64,000 nt of DNA from PALSA-1004 sp963829085 (GCA_963829085.1 CAWHHJ010000021.1:34410-98409), one strand, 5' to 3'. Shown: positions 9,202 through 18,803, numbered from the stretch's first letter. Translations and numbers: made by a program. Notes: generated from the letters alone by a model not told the origin.

Positions 9202-10359
9202 TTAACGGTTGGATAGCGTCAGGTCTTCCTCGACAAAACGCAGCAGCGACTCCGCCAGTGCCTCACGCGGATACGCATTCTGGGTCACGAATAACGAGCC
9301 GATTGTGTCATGCGTTCGAGCGATCGGCACCGCGAGTGCCCAGTGGTCGGCGTTGACATAGCCCACGAGAGTGCTTCCCGGCACGACCTGATCATAGAAG
9401 ATCATCTGGCTGTCGTTGCGCGCGTCGATGCGTGCAAGTTTTTTGTAGCTCGATGTGAGAATTGACGAAATGCGCTCTGGCTGCGGGAAAGTGACGAGCG
9501 AGTAGTAGCGCAGCTCGGGCGGCAGCGGGTTCTGCGCGAGCCAGTTCTTGCGCGTTGCGGGCCGCAGGCTGTTCACCGCACCGCCGTCACCCGACGAACA
9601 CGTGGCGCCGGGAAAGTGCCGCAGCAGGTCAGCCTCGTACTGCTCGGCATCATTGGCAAGGGCGGACCCGCCGACTGAGCCGGCAGCACTGACTACGGCC
9701 GCCACCCGGCTGCGCATCTCCGGGTATGCAACTACCGCTTCGAGGATGTCGGGCGCACCCTTCGAATAGCCGATCAACACCAGACGCGATCCACCCGCCT
9801 CCGCTGGCATCGCCATTACCGCGTCGCGGATCTGGCGTGCATTGTGCGCGGAACTCGACAGCGCGTCGACCTTGATCAGCGTGAGGTCATAGCCGAACTG
9901 GCGCAAGTGCTGGGCTACGCTGCCGGGCGCCTGAAGCCACTGCTCGAAGCATTCGTATCCGATGCCAGCTACCATCGCGCCGGTGAGGCGTCGTTTTGAC
10001 GGGCCAAGATCGACGCGCCTGCCAGTGCCGGCTGGCTCGCTGCCGACACGGGTCAACGCATCGTCGCAAGTGCGGTAGTCGGGAAGGTCGCGTCCGCGCG
10101 TCTCCAGCACCGCGCAGTAGATCTCACGAAAGCGCGCCCGTTTGTCGACCACACCACCCTGCGAAATTGGAACGAGAACAAGCGGCGGCGTGTCACTCGA
10201 GTAGGGCATCAGCGGCTGGGGCGCACATGCGGCCAGGGCGAAGCAGCCGGCGACGGCAAGCAATGCAATGCCAATGGCATTTAATCGCACGCGCGCGGTG
10301 CAGGCAGCTCGAGGAGCGACGGCTTCATGCGATTCGATGATCGAGTCATTTGCGTGCAT
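9202..10359 (-). CDS. Lipoprotein with alpha/beta-hydrolase fold
   Basis: This 385-residue protein has a lipoprotein signal ending in the lipobox LAAC (Cys near residue 45). The mature region holds the nucleophile-elbow motif GYSKG (a GxSxG form) after a predicted strand RLVLIG, and a late ADHWALAV segment that could supply the catalytic His. This fits a lipase/esterase-like hydrolase anchored to the cell envelope. It is the last gene of a three-gene operon: it begins 15 bases after the upstream LssY_C lipoprotein and has a strong GGAGGAG ribosome site. The substrate is not deducible. Confidence 0.72.
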   Translation of the reverse strand: MHANDSIIESHEAVAPRAACTARVRLNAIGIALLAVAGCFALAACAPQPLMPYSSDTPPLVLVPISQGGVVDKRARFREIYCAVLETRGRDLPDYRTCDDALTRVGSEPAGTGRRVDLGPSKRRLTGAMVAGIGYECFEQWLQAPGSVAQHLRQFGYDLTLIKVDALSSSAHNARQIRDAVMAMPAEAGGSRLVLIGYSKGAPDILEAVVAYPEMRSRVAAVVSAAGSVGGSALANDAEQYEADLLRHFPGATCSSGDGGAVNSLRPATRKNWLAQNPLPPELRYYSLVTFPQPERISSILTSSYKKLARIDARNDSQMIFYDQVVPGSTLVGYVNADHWALAVPIARTHDTIGSLFVTQNAYPREALAESLLRFVEEDLTLSNR

Positions 10360-10374
10360 TATTCTGCTCCTCCC

Positions 10375-11631
10375 TTATGGCCGGCTCGCGCCGCCGAGAT
10401 AGGGCTCCCAATCGAGAAACTCCACGTCTGAGAGGCTGAGCGGCCGCGTCGCAAAAAACATCACCGCGCGCAGACCGTCGCTATGGTAGCGAGCGCCGCT
10501 GAATGTTGTTCGCGGCTTTACCTCGGTTGCCGCACCGACACCAGTGACGAATCCCAGCTTGTCGAGGCCGCCCGAGTACATCATGTCCTGAATCAGAAGA
10601 TTTCGCGCCTCATCCACATCTTCATCGAGAACGACGGGTTCCTTATCGGGGGCCGCGAAACGCCCACCGATGGGTCTTCCAACCTGCACGAGAAAAACGG
10701 CGCGACCTTCGAAGCGCAGCGGCGTGAGCCACAGGCGCGCCCAGGTCGCAGGCGCACCTGCTTGAGCCTGCTTGCGGATGACGGCGTCCGGCCCGCGGCG
10801 AAAGACCTGTTGGACGGCGTCCGCCGCTCGCGATTCGCGGCGATAGCTGCGGCGTACCAGCGCCGAGGCGATGTCGGGGAAGTCACCGACGAAGATGACA
10901 TTGAGCGGATCGCCGCCTGCCGTGCCGGGCGCATCGGTCGCGCAGCATGGCAGTTGCGACAGCGCGGAACGCAGGCCGGCAAGATCTTGGTAGTCCTTGA
11001 TTTCGGAAGTGGGGTACTCGAATGCACTCTTAGCGAAACGCTTGTTTCCGGCGTCATCCGGCACGCTCAGGAAGAAGGAGAACGGTATCAACGCTTTGCT
11101 CTGGAATAGATCGATGTTGAGGAGTCTCGTGCCGCGCTCCGGGTTGACGAAAAGCACTCCCGCCTTCGTCGCGCCGGGCAGGACCGGATTCTTGAACCCG
11201 AGCGCGGCGAAGTGCTCGTCGATGCGCGCGTTTGCTTCCCCGGCGAGCGGCTTGTGCATCGACCATGCCACTTCGAGCGGCGAGAAGTAATCGGGGTCGG
11301 TTCCCGATGCCAGCAGCCACAACGGCTCTGGTGTCTGATTGTGGACTTCGATCCACACGGGCTGCATGCGCGTCTTCTCGATTTCGAAGCCGAGCATGCG
11401 GCGGCTGTCTTCGGCGCTCAGCACGGCGGCGCTCACGCGCACGTCGCGCTTGGTCTCGGTCATGGCTCGTTGCCGCGGGCCAGCGTCCGTGACATCGGTC
11501 GGCGCTTGCCATGTCGCACAACCGGCCATGGCGAGCGAAAACATCGCGACGCACGTTACGTCGCCAAGCAGGCGACGCAGCACATGCTGCGATCCTCGGC
11601 ATGGGCGCGGCAATGACAGCAACAAGTTCAT
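10375..11631 (-). CDS. LssY_C-domain lipoprotein (second of two paralogues)
   Basis: This 418-residue protein has a hydrophobic N-terminal segment ending in a lipobox (SLAMAGC). The mature part reads like the LssY C-terminal domain family: GDPLNVIFVGD, a cluster around LWLTPLRFEGRAVFLVQVGRPIGG, DEDVDEARNLLIQDM, KLGFVTGVG and SDGLRAVMF. It is a clear paralogue of the gene just upstream, with which it shares RVSAAVLSAE/Q and the PVLPGAT and DPLN segments. Its start overlaps the upstream stop (ATGA), so the two are coupled. The function of this domain is not established. Confidence 0.75.
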   Translation of the reverse strand: MNLLLSLPRPCRGSQHVLRRLLGDVTCVAMFSLAMAGCATWQAPTDVTDAGPRQRAMTETKRDVRVSAAVLSAEDSRRMLGFEIEKTRMQPVWIEVHNQTPEPLWLLASGTDPDYFSPLEVAWSMHKPLAGEANARIDEHFAALGFKNPVLPGATKAGVLFVNPERGTRLLNIDLFQSKALIPFSFFLSVPDDAGNKRFAKSAFEYPTSEIKDYQDLAGLRSALSQLPCCATDAPGTAGGDPLNVIFVGDFPDIASALVRRSYRRESRAADAVQQVFRRGPDAVIRKQAQAGAPATWARLWLTPLRFEGRAVFLVQVGRPIGGRFAAPDKEPVVLDEDVDEARNLLIQDMMYSGGLDKLGFVTGVGAATEVKPRTTFSGARYHSDGLRAVMFFATRPLSLSDVEFLDWEPYLGGASRP

Positions 11632-12938
11632 CGATCAACTCGATTAGTCGAAGGCCCGGCTTTGTCATACCCGGCTTCCCACGGCAGGATCTCAATATCT
11701 GCCAAAGAGACCGGCAGTCGGTCGTACACGAGGACGCAGCGCAGGCCATCGGTGTAGTACGGATCGGTCGTCAGGTTGCCGCGCGGGGCTTTCTTCGGCG
11801 CGACTCCGACGCCTTTCACAAACCCGATTTTGGTAAGGGTTGAGGAATATGCCATGTCTTGGGCCAGGGCCGCGCGTGCTTCGTCGACGTCGGGATCGAT
11901 CTTGTGCGTCGTAAACGTCGGCGTATGAAGGGTAAGACGGCTGCCGATATCGCGGCTGATCTGGCCGACCCATACCTGCTTGCCGTGGTAACGCATGGGG
12001 CTAAGCCACAGCCGCAGATGGTTGCGCTGGTGAATGTTGTCGCGCGCCTTCTGCAGCGCCAGGTCCTGGGCTCGCCCGAACATGTAGAGATCGCTCACCG
12101 GTGCATAGCGATAGCGCTCGCCCGAAAGCGCTGAGGTCACTATCTTCGTGATTGATCCCGACCACTTTTCCTCGGTCGGACGCCAGCCGCGACGCGCGAA
12201 TGCAGGGAAAGCGTCATCGAGGCCGCCCACGACCACGAGATTGAGTGGATCGCCGTTCTTCGAGCCGTCCGCGTTTGTCGCACAGCATGGCAGCGCCTCC
12301 AGCGCTGCGCGGAAAACGGCGTCATCCGTGTAATTGACGATTTTTTCCGACGGATACATGCCGCGCCTGAACACTTCGCTGGCGTGGTAATCGGCGCGGA
12401 AGCCGGGCACCAGAGTAAGGATCGAGAACGTTCTGGTGCGTCCGTTCCCGACAAGATCCAGTTGAACGAACTTGAAACCCTCGTCGAGATTCGCCAAGAC
12501 GAATCCCGATGTCGTCGCACCGGGTAAGACAGGATTGCGGAATGCAAGCTGGCGAAAGCGCCGGTCAAGCTCGGCCCTGCTATCGTGCGACTCGTCCGTG
12601 GCAAATGCTTCAGCCGCTTCTGAAGCGGGGAAGAAATTCGGATCAAGGCCCGGCGATAGGAGAAAGTACGGGCGGTCTTCGCGGTTCTCGACTTCGATCC
12701 AGACCGGTTGCACCGACTTCGTAGCAAGCGGCAATCCGTACACCGCCAGGCTCTCTTGCGCCGACAGCACGGCGGCGGAAACGCGGACGTTACCTTCTGT
12801 ACGCGTCACGGCCCGGCTCTTGTAATCGATAGTCGCTGCGGGTGGCGGTGCCGAGGCGCAGCCGGCGAGCACAGCGACCAGCACCGCAAGCGCGGCGTTG
12901 CGCAGCGCACTTGCGATCATCGACCTGAGGGCATTCAC
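11628..12938 (-). CDS. LssY_C-domain lipoprotein (first of two paralogues)
   Basis: This 436-residue protein has a lipoprotein signal ending in LAGC (Cys near residue 27). It shares its whole length with the following gene: RVSAAVLSAQES, PVWIEVENRE, NPVLPGATTSGFV, GDPLNLVVVGG, LWLSPMRYHGKQVWVGQISRDIG, DPDVDEARAALAQDM, KIGFVKGVG and TDGLRCVLVYD. It is the first gene of the 12938-9202 operon. The second copy of the palindromic repeat lies about 200-240 bases upstream. Tandem duplication followed by divergence is the simplest explanation for the pair. Confidence 0.75.
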   Translation of the reverse strand: MNALRSMIASALRNAALAVLVAVLAGCASAPPPAATIDYKSRAVTRTEGNVRVSAAVLSAQESLAVYGLPLATKSVQPVWIEVENREDRPYFLLSPGLDPNFFPASEAAEAFATDESHDSRAELDRRFRQLAFRNPVLPGATTSGFVLANLDEGFKFVQLDLVGNGRTRTFSILTLVPGFRADYHASEVFRRGMYPSEKIVNYTDDAVFRAALEALPCCATNADGSKNGDPLNLVVVGGLDDAFPAFARRGWRPTEEKWSGSITKIVTSALSGERYRYAPVSDLYMFGRAQDLALQKARDNIHQRNHLRLWLSPMRYHGKQVWVGQISRDIGSRLTLHTPTFTTHKIDPDVDEARAALAQDMAYSSTLTKIGFVKGVGVAPKKAPRGNLTTDPYYTDGLRCVLVYDRLPVSLADIEILPWEAGYDKAGPSTNRVDR

Positions 12939-13135
12939 GGCTAGATCTCCGTCATCGCGCGACGCTAAACAATGTGACGCGACAGCGGACCCGACCCGTC
13001 GAGCCGTGTGTGTTCATGTGCATATCAGCAAGTTCTCGCCAGCGGCCGGTTCGCTCGAAACTGCGCGAGTTAGCAAATTGCAGGAACGTCTTGCGCATCA
13101 TTCGCTTTCGGGGAGCGCGCCGGGGTTGCATGAGG

Positions 13136-13181
13136 AAAATACGTGGCGGCACCGGCCGCGACAATTGGACCTAGGTCCCAC
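13136..13181 (+). repeat. Intergenic repeat with 12-bp palindrome GGACCTAGGTCC (copy 2)
   Basis: This matches 8460-8505 over about 46 bases with a few substitutions and two compensating one-base gaps. The palindrome core is at 13167-13178. It lies upstream of the minus-strand lipoprotein operon starting at 12938. Confidence 0.6.
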
Positions 13182-13473
13182 AAGGCAAAGCGTCGCTCTA
13201 AAGACGTCGTACGCATTTTCCGAATCCGCTGCCTATCGGAAACAACTTGCGTCGCAATAGACTGTTTTACAGCCGTCCTGCAAGAGAACCGGGCGCGCCG
13301 ATTCGCTAGAAGCCGCCGTACAGGTGCCTCTTAATGGTGCGCGAACGCCACCGCCACCTTCACTGCCAGCCCCTGCGTCTGAGTGGCGCCAGCGGTGGCA
13401 CTTTGACTAAACGATTCAGCGATGCGGTCGGCGTTATATTCGTCGGAATAACAACCGGCCAGCCGCGCCCTCC

Positions 13474-13494
13474 CCCGGTTATGTGATTACCGGG
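13474..13494 (-). terminator. Possible terminator hairpin after the hydroxy-acid oxidase gene
   Basis: CCCGGT and ACCGGG flank a 9-base loop, about 70 bases beyond the stop of the minus-strand oxidase gene. No T-run follows, so the assignment is weak. Confidence 0.25.
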
Positions 13495-13561
13495 CGGGCG
13501 ACGCCTACGCGTCCGGGTTATTGCAACTATGCGGTGCACCTGCGAGAAAACAGGCGCGGAC

Positions 13562-14797
13562 TTACGCCTCCACGGCGGCTTTGTTGTCAGTAACCGAGCG
13601 CAACGTGGGGCGCGACAACGCCGGTGGACGTAACTGGGCGTCGACGAACTGCAGGTACTGCGGGCCGAGATCTGCAATGCCGCAACAACCGAGCAGCGCA
13701 AGTACGCGGTTGATTTCCTCACGATATATTTCGAGCGCCCGCGCGGCGCCGGCCTCACCGCCTGCCGCAACACCGTAGAGCGTCGAGCGGCCCACCATTA
13801 CGGCGCGTGCGCCAAGCGCGAGCGCCTTGACCACGTCACTTCCCCGCCGGAAGCCGCTATCGATGAAGACAGTCGCGCGCTTCGCGACGGCATCGACAAT
13901 CTCGGGCAGCACCTCCATGGGAGAGATAATGCCATCCAGATTGCGGCCGCCATGATTCGACACGTCGATGCCGTCAGCGCCGTGATCGACTGCGGTCGCC
14001 GCATCCTGCGGATCGAGTATGCCCTTCACAATTAGTTTATGCGGCCAGATCTTGCGCAACGCGTCGAGATCGCCCCAACTGATGGAATCAGTACGCAGAC
14101 TCGATCTACCCATCGGGCCGGCAGTAAGCTTGGCCTTAGCGGCGGCCGGATAATTTGCATACATCGGCATGCCGGTCGTCACGAGATAGCGCAGCATGAC
14201 GCCGAACAGCCAGCGTGGATGCGCGAGCATGTCAGCGACGTTGCGCGTCGAAAACGTGAAAGGGATTGTGAAGCCGTTACGAATATTGTATTCGCGATTG
14301 CCGGATGACACGCCGTCGACAGTAACGACAAGCGCCTTGTAGCCCGCCGCCTTCGCGCGCTGCACAAGTTCATGCGAGAGCGCGCGATCCGGCCACATAT
14401 AGAGCTGAAACCACAGGTCACCGCCTGCTTCGTCCGCCACACGCTCCATTGCGGTCATGGAACCGGTCGCGAGCGTGAAGGGAATGCCTGCCGCGCGTGC
14501 CGCGCGTGCCAGTGCGATCTCGCCTTCATACCACATCAACCCGGCGGTGCCGGTCGGCGCAATGACGAGCGGCATCTTATGCTTGACGCCGAAAATCGTC
14601 GTGTCCTGATTGCGCTTCGAGACGTCGACCATCGTTCGGGTCTTGAAACGCATGCGATCGAACACGGCGCGATTGTTGCGCAGCGATACTTCGTCTTCGG
14701 TGCCGCGGTCGACAAACTCGAACAAGCCTTTCGGTATGCGTCGCAACGCCAAATCGCGAAGGTCGAAGATGTTGTATGCCTTCAGGTCGCTGGTCAT
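13562..14797 (-). CDS. FMN-dependent alpha-hydroxy-acid dehydrogenase/oxidase (lactate dehydrogenase-like)
   Basis: This 411-residue TIM-barrel flavoprotein belongs to the L-lactate/glycolate oxidase family. Visible family features are IAPTGTAGLMWYEGE, the FQLYMWPDRAL segment, VTVDGVSSGNREYNIRNGF, the barrel-end segment beginning LIVKGILDPQDA, and the catalytic His with substrate Arg in SNHGGRNLDG, then FIDSGFRRGSDVVKALALGA (FMN phosphate). The start at 14797 is chosen because the conserved family N-terminus begins there (MTSDLKAYNIFDLRDLALRR). It oxidises a 2-hydroxy acid to a 2-oxo acid, with lactate or mandelate as typical substrates. The electron acceptor is unknown. Confidence 0.9.
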   Translation of the reverse strand: MTSDLKAYNIFDLRDLALRRIPKGLFEFVDRGTEDEVSLRNNRAVFDRMRFKTRTMVDVSKRNQDTTIFGVKHKMPLVIAPTGTAGLMWYEGEIALARAARAAGIPFTLATGSMTAMERVADEAGGDLWFQLYMWPDRALSHELVQRAKAAGYKALVVTVDGVSSGNREYNIRNGFTIPFTFSTRNVADMLAHPRWLFGVMLRYLVTTGMPMYANYPAAAKAKLTAGPMGRSSLRTDSISWGDLDALRKIWPHKLIVKGILDPQDAATAVDHGADGIDVSNHGGRNLDGIISPMEVLPEIVDAVAKRATVFIDSGFRRGSDVVKALALGARAVMVGRSTLYGVAAGGEAGAARALEIYREEINRVLALLGCCGIADLGPQYLQFVDAQLRPPALSRPTLRSVTDNKAAVEA

Positions 14798-14996
14798 GTG
14801 TCTCTCTGCTTGAAGATGGGGACAACCGATGATTAGAGCCGAAGTATCATCAGCCCGCATGCGCATGTCAAACGCCACTGGTTCATCACGCCGGACACTA
14901 AGCCAGACGCCATCGCTTTGCCATGCAGCCGTCCAGCCGCGCGTCGCGCCGGCGTTCCGGCGGATGTCCCCGCCTAACACCGGAAGTCAGGTGCTG

Positions 14997-15194
14997 CTAC
15001 CGGTGTATCGGATGGCGATCCGCCGCGATCACCGCGGCGACGCCTTCAAGCCCAAGTGCAAGCGAGAACAAAACGATTGCTACTAGGACATTCTCGAAGG
15101 AGCCGAGGAAAAAATAGATGCATCCGATCGCGCAGGCAAAAGCCACGAGATGGATGCCGGTGCAACAAAATCCGCTGAATGACTTGAGTACCAT
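14997..15194 (-). CDS. Small hydrophobic membrane protein
   Basis: This 65-residue protein has two predicted membrane helices (about residues 12-30 and 34-55) and a short basic tail. No family is recognised. A GGGCCGCC stretch precedes the ATG rather than a canonical ribosome site. It is probably real because of its length and hydrophobic pattern, but it could be spurious. Confidence 0.45.
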   Translation of the reverse strand: MVLKSFSGFCCTGIHLVAFACAIGCIYFFLGSFENVLVAIVLFSLALGLEGVAAVIAADRHPIHR

Positions 15195-15369
15195 GATGGC
15201 GGCCCTTTCATCTGAAAGCGGTTAAATCTTTGGACGATGATATTCCGATCGAGGTTCCGGGGAAACCGGTTATTTGCTGCCAGCGAGCCACGGCCCGGCT
15301 AACCCGGTTCGAGTGCAAAGGCTCGGGCGACGTTTTACGAAGTCGTTGTCCGGTCGACGTCTTGCAGCT

Positions 15370-17583
15370 TCACATGCTGCGTCTGGTCGCGCTTTTCTCA
15401 TAACGGCTCTCATTGGCAGGCTTACTGGCACATACAACGCCTATGTTCCCGCTCTGCCGGATCACATCGACGCCGACCGTTTTCTCATATCGCCTGAGCA
15501 TGACATCCACGCAGCCGCCGGCGAATGAGATGTTGCTTATCTGCATCCAGTCGATGAAATCAGGCAGCAGCGGCGCGTTGAAACGTATCTCGCATCTCGC
15601 CAGGTCGAACTCGAGTCCGAGACTCGCTTGGATCAACATAAAGACGGCACCGGACGCCCAGGCCTGCGGCGAGCAGGCAACCGGATAGAGGGTCGGTCCT
15701 TCGGCCGGACGGCGTGGAAATCCGCAGAAAAGCTCGGGCAGCCGGTGCTGTTCGAATGCGAGGCTTGCATCGTAAAGTCCCGCAAGTATCTTCAGCGCGT
15801 CCGCGGTGTGCGAGTATTGGGCGATGCCAGCCGCGATCAGCGCGTTGTCATGCGGCCACACGGATCCATTGTGGTAGGACATCGGGTTATATCGCGACTG
15901 CCCGCTGGCGATTGTTCGCACGCCCCAGCCCGAATAAAAATCGGGCTCGCGCAAACCTTCGATCACGCGCTGCGCATGCTGAGGCGAACTGATATTGCTC
16001 CACAGCACCTGACCGGCGTTTGATGACCGCACTTTGCATTGCCGCTTGCTGCCGTCGAGTGCGATGGCATACGTGCCGATGTCTTCGCACCAGAACGCCT
16101 GCTCGAACTTTCGCTTAAGGTCTGCGGCAGCTGAACGCAGGCTCGCTGCCAGATCACGCCGACCAAGAAGCTTTGCCAGCACTGCCGCCTCGCACTTCGC
16201 TTCATACACGTATGCTTGCACTTCACAAAGCGCAATGGGAGGTGCGGCAAGCGTGCCATCAGCATGGAAGACGGAATCCTGCGAATCTTTCCAGCCTTGC
16301 TGATCGAGCCCGTTGGTGCTGCGCCGTTCGTACTCGACGAAGCCGTCCCGGTCCGCATCACCGTACGTGTCTATCCAGCCAAGCGCACGTTCGATATTGT
16401 CCCAGATGGACCGGATGAAATCGAGATCGCCGGTGCGCGCGTAGTACGCGCCTGCAAGACTAACGAAAAGCGGCGTCGCATCGACCGACCCATAGTACCG
16501 CCCGAACGGGACTTCACCGAGTATCGCCATCTCGCCGGTGCGTACCTCGTGCAAAATCTTTCCAGGCTCCGCGTCGCTTTGCGGATGCATCGCGTCAGCC
16601 TGCGTCGCTGCAAGAAACGACAGGACGCCGCGCGCGATCGCAGGATCAAGCCACAAACATTCACGTGCGGTGAGAATCCCGTCCCGTCCGAACGTCGTGG
16701 AGTACCACGGCACACCGGCGTAGGGATAAGGCCCATCGCGTTGCGCCGTCGTCAGCATGGCGAGATCCGACACGGACCGTTCGACCCATCTGTTGAACAA
16801 CGGGTTCGACGTCGTGATCTGGCTTTGCGCTCGATTCGCAGCGCAGCGTTGCGCCGCGGATAGACGCAGTGCTTCATGATATCCCGCTGGAGGCATTGCA
16901 ACAGCACCGGTTTGGCAGTGCACGCGCGAATACAAGTGCCACTCGCCCATGGGTGCCAGCATGATCTCAAAGACAGCGTGATCTGGTCCTAGAACCGACG
17001 GCGCTCGATCGAAGTGAATTAAGGTCGTGCGCTTGATATCGTCGAGTCCGCAGTAACCGAGCGTGACATCGGACCCGTTAGTTGCCACAGGCAGTGTGCG
17101 CCCCCGACGCGCCCGGGTGGAACCACGCACTTCAAAGATGTCCGCATAATCGGCTGCAAAGTTGAGCCGCAGCTCGAAGCTGACCGTTTCGAGGCCGAAG
17201 TTTGCAATACGTATGTGCTCGTAACATGCCGACGACCACAGCAGCTTCGCCCTGAAAATGTGCAGCGTGCCTTTCGGAATCGGAGACGCTCCTTCGCGCA
17301 CGAGGTCGGGATTCATCAGCTCGACCGTAAGCAGGCTGCTATCGTCTTTCAAATTGCAGTTTAGGAACAGCGGGCGAACGCCGTTGATCAGCAATTCCTG
17401 GCGCGACAGAAAGCGCGTATCGCGCTGGTACAGCCCGTCTCCCGAATCGAACGGCCGTATGTCGCCGAATCGGTCAAGAACCGCAAATGTGCCGTCGTGC
17501 TTGATCATCTGCGCACGCTGATCACTATGCGCGACACGCGCGGAGATGTACCACTTATCGCCGATCTGTATTGAGTCAGTCAT
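15370..17583 (-). CDS. Amylo-alpha-1,6-glucosidase-type glycan debranching enzyme
   Basis: This 737-residue protein belongs to the bacterial glycogen-debranching family. Residues about 1-240 form the N-terminal beta-sandwich domain (DGDGLYQRDTRFLS-like region, LLTVELMNPDL). The rest is an (alpha/alpha)6 catalytic barrel with YAGVPWYSTTFGRDGILTA, DRDGFVEYERRS, GLDQQGWKDSQDS and NGSVWPHDNALIA, the usual acidic catalytic region. The start at 17583 is used because the following MTDSIQIGDKWYI is the conserved family N-terminus and the codon overlaps the upstream GT4 stop by 8 bases. The pairing suggests joint glucan or oligosaccharide metabolism. Confidence 0.88.
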   Translation of the reverse strand: MTDSIQIGDKWYISARVAHSDQRAQMIKHDGTFAVLDRFGDIRPFDSGDGLYQRDTRFLSRQELLINGVRPLFLNCNLKDDSSLLTVELMNPDLVREGASPIPKGTLHIFRAKLLWSSACYEHIRIANFGLETVSFELRLNFAADYADIFEVRGSTRARRGRTLPVATNGSDVTLGYCGLDDIKRTTLIHFDRAPSVLGPDHAVFEIMLAPMGEWHLYSRVHCQTGAVAMPPAGYHEALRLSAAQRCAANRAQSQITTSNPLFNRWVERSVSDLAMLTTAQRDGPYPYAGVPWYSTTFGRDGILTARECLWLDPAIARGVLSFLAATQADAMHPQSDAEPGKILHEVRTGEMAILGEVPFGRYYGSVDATPLFVSLAGAYYARTGDLDFIRSIWDNIERALGWIDTYGDADRDGFVEYERRSTNGLDQQGWKDSQDSVFHADGTLAAPPIALCEVQAYVYEAKCEAAVLAKLLGRRDLAASLRSAAADLKRKFEQAFWCEDIGTYAIALDGSKRQCKVRSSNAGQVLWSNISSPQHAQRVIEGLREPDFYSGWGVRTIASGQSRYNPMSYHNGSVWPHDNALIAAGIAQYSHTADALKILAGLYDASLAFEQHRLPELFCGFPRRPAEGPTLYPVACSPQAWASGAVFMLIQASLGLEFDLARCEIRFNAPLLPDFIDWMQISNISFAGGCVDVMLRRYEKTVGVDVIRQSGNIGVVCASKPANESRYEKSATRRSM

Positions 17584-18634
17584 GCGGGCACGTTCCTTTG
17601 TTGGAGGAGTAGCCGGCACTCGCCAGTTGGTAGAGCGATAGATAATCGAGGGCCATGCGCCGCGCGGTGAAACGTTCTTCAAAAACCTGGCGGCACCCCT
17701 GTCGGCTGATGGCGCCGATTTTTTGCGCGCCCGCAATCGCTTCCCGGTCAGTTTCAGCAACGTAACCCGTGATGCTGTCGACCATGACCTCGCTAACCGA
17801 GCCGGAGTTGTATGCAACCACCGGTGTCCCGCATGCGAATGCTTCGATCAAAACCAGACCGAATGGCTCCGGCCAGTCGATCGGAAACAGGAGTGCGCGC
17901 GCCTTGCCGAGCAGTCGGTTCTTCTCCGTGTCACCGACTTCGCCGAGATATTCAACCAGCGGATCGGCGAACAGCGCGCGAATATTGCGCTCGAAATAGG
18001 CTTGGTCGGCGACATCAATCTTGGCGGCTATCTTGAGTGGCGTCCTGCACGCGCGCGCAATCATGATTGCTCTGTCAACACGCTTCTCAGGCGAAATGCG
18101 GCCCAGGAATACAAAGTAATTCTCAGGCTCGGCGACGAAGTCGTACAGCGTTGTCGGGATTCCGTGGTGGACAGTGCCAAGCCAATTAGCGTCGGGAAGC
18201 GGCGCGCGCTGAGAATCGGAAATCGATATCAGCGGTTGCTCATGGAAATTCCCGTAGAAGTCCTCGAGGTACGGCAGATCGAGCCTGCCATGTAAAGTCG
18301 TGACGCTCGGCAGCCGTGCTCGACGCGCAATCGGAAAGTGAAAAAAATCGGTGTGGAAATGGATAATGTCGAACGCATGCGGCTCGTGGAACACCATGTC
18401 GCATTCGACGATATGTGGCGCAACGCCATCAGGACGCTTTGGATGCAAACGCAGACTGCGATCGATTACTGGCACGAGACGCGCGGATGTCAGCGAGTCG
18501 CCGCTGGCAAACAGCGTGACCTCGTGTCCAAGCGCGACCAGTTCCTCAGTAAGGTAAGAGACGATCCTTTCGGTGCCGCCATAACCCGCGGGTGGCACAC
18601 TTTCGAAGAGTGGTGCGACCTGGGCAATCTTCAT
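17576..18634 (-). CDS. Family 4 glycosyltransferase
   Basis: This 352-residue protein has a GT-B fold. The N-terminal half contains PPAGYGGTERIVSYLTEEL, the acceptor-side glycine loop. The C-terminal half contains FLGRISPEKRVDRAI and FGLVLIEAFACGTPVVAYNSGSVSEV, the E-x7-E nucleotide-sugar motif. No membrane segment is seen. Its last codons overlap the start of the debranching enzyme, so the two are co-translated. The donor sugar and acceptor are unknown. Confidence 0.9.
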   Translation of the reverse strand: MKIAQVAPLFESVPPAGYGGTERIVSYLTEELVALGHEVTLFASGDSLTSARLVPVIDRSLRLHPKRPDGVAPHIVECDMVFHEPHAFDIIHFHTDFFHFPIARRARLPSVTTLHGRLDLPYLEDFYGNFHEQPLISISDSQRAPLPDANWLGTVHHGIPTTLYDFVAEPENYFVFLGRISPEKRVDRAIMIARACRTPLKIAAKIDVADQAYFERNIRALFADPLVEYLGEVGDTEKNRLLGKARALLFPIDWPEPFGLVLIEAFACGTPVVAYNSGSVSEVMVDSITGYVAETDREAIAGAQKIGAISRQGCRQVFEERFTARRMALDYLSLYQLASAGYSSNKGTCPHD

Positions 18635-18781
18635 CAGGGTACGGACGCTTTAGGCGGTCAATGCGTATGATGCCAGCGCGCCTGCCAAACGACATACGGA
18701 AACTGGTAAGTCAGGCGCGACTGCGCTCGCCCAGGCGTTTTAACAGACACCGGTGAGCGTAGGCGCAGCGCATAAAGACGC

Positions 18782-18798
18782 CGCGGCCTCCGGCCGCG
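18782..18798 (-). terminator. Terminator hairpin after the HiPIP gene
   Basis: On the minus strand CGCGGCC-GGA-GGCCGCG forms a perfect 7-bp GC stem about five bases after the HiPIP stop, followed by GCGTCTTTA. This is a plausible intrinsic terminator with a weak T tract. Confidence 0.5.
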
Positions 18799-18803
18799 CT
18801 TGA

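Larger units (their letters stand above)
12939..13561. other. 623-base intergenic region holding the second palindromic repeat
   Basis: No convincing coding frame is present. The region holds the repeat at 13136-13181, probably the promoter of the lipoprotein operon, and a GC hairpin at 13474-13494 near the end of the oxidase gene. Confidence 0.5.

Noticed and set aside
10483..11109. 208-residue plus-strand frame inside the LssY_C gene
   Set aside because: It is antisense to a gene with clear lipoprotein signal and paralogue; the composition is Arg/Gly-rich nonsense.
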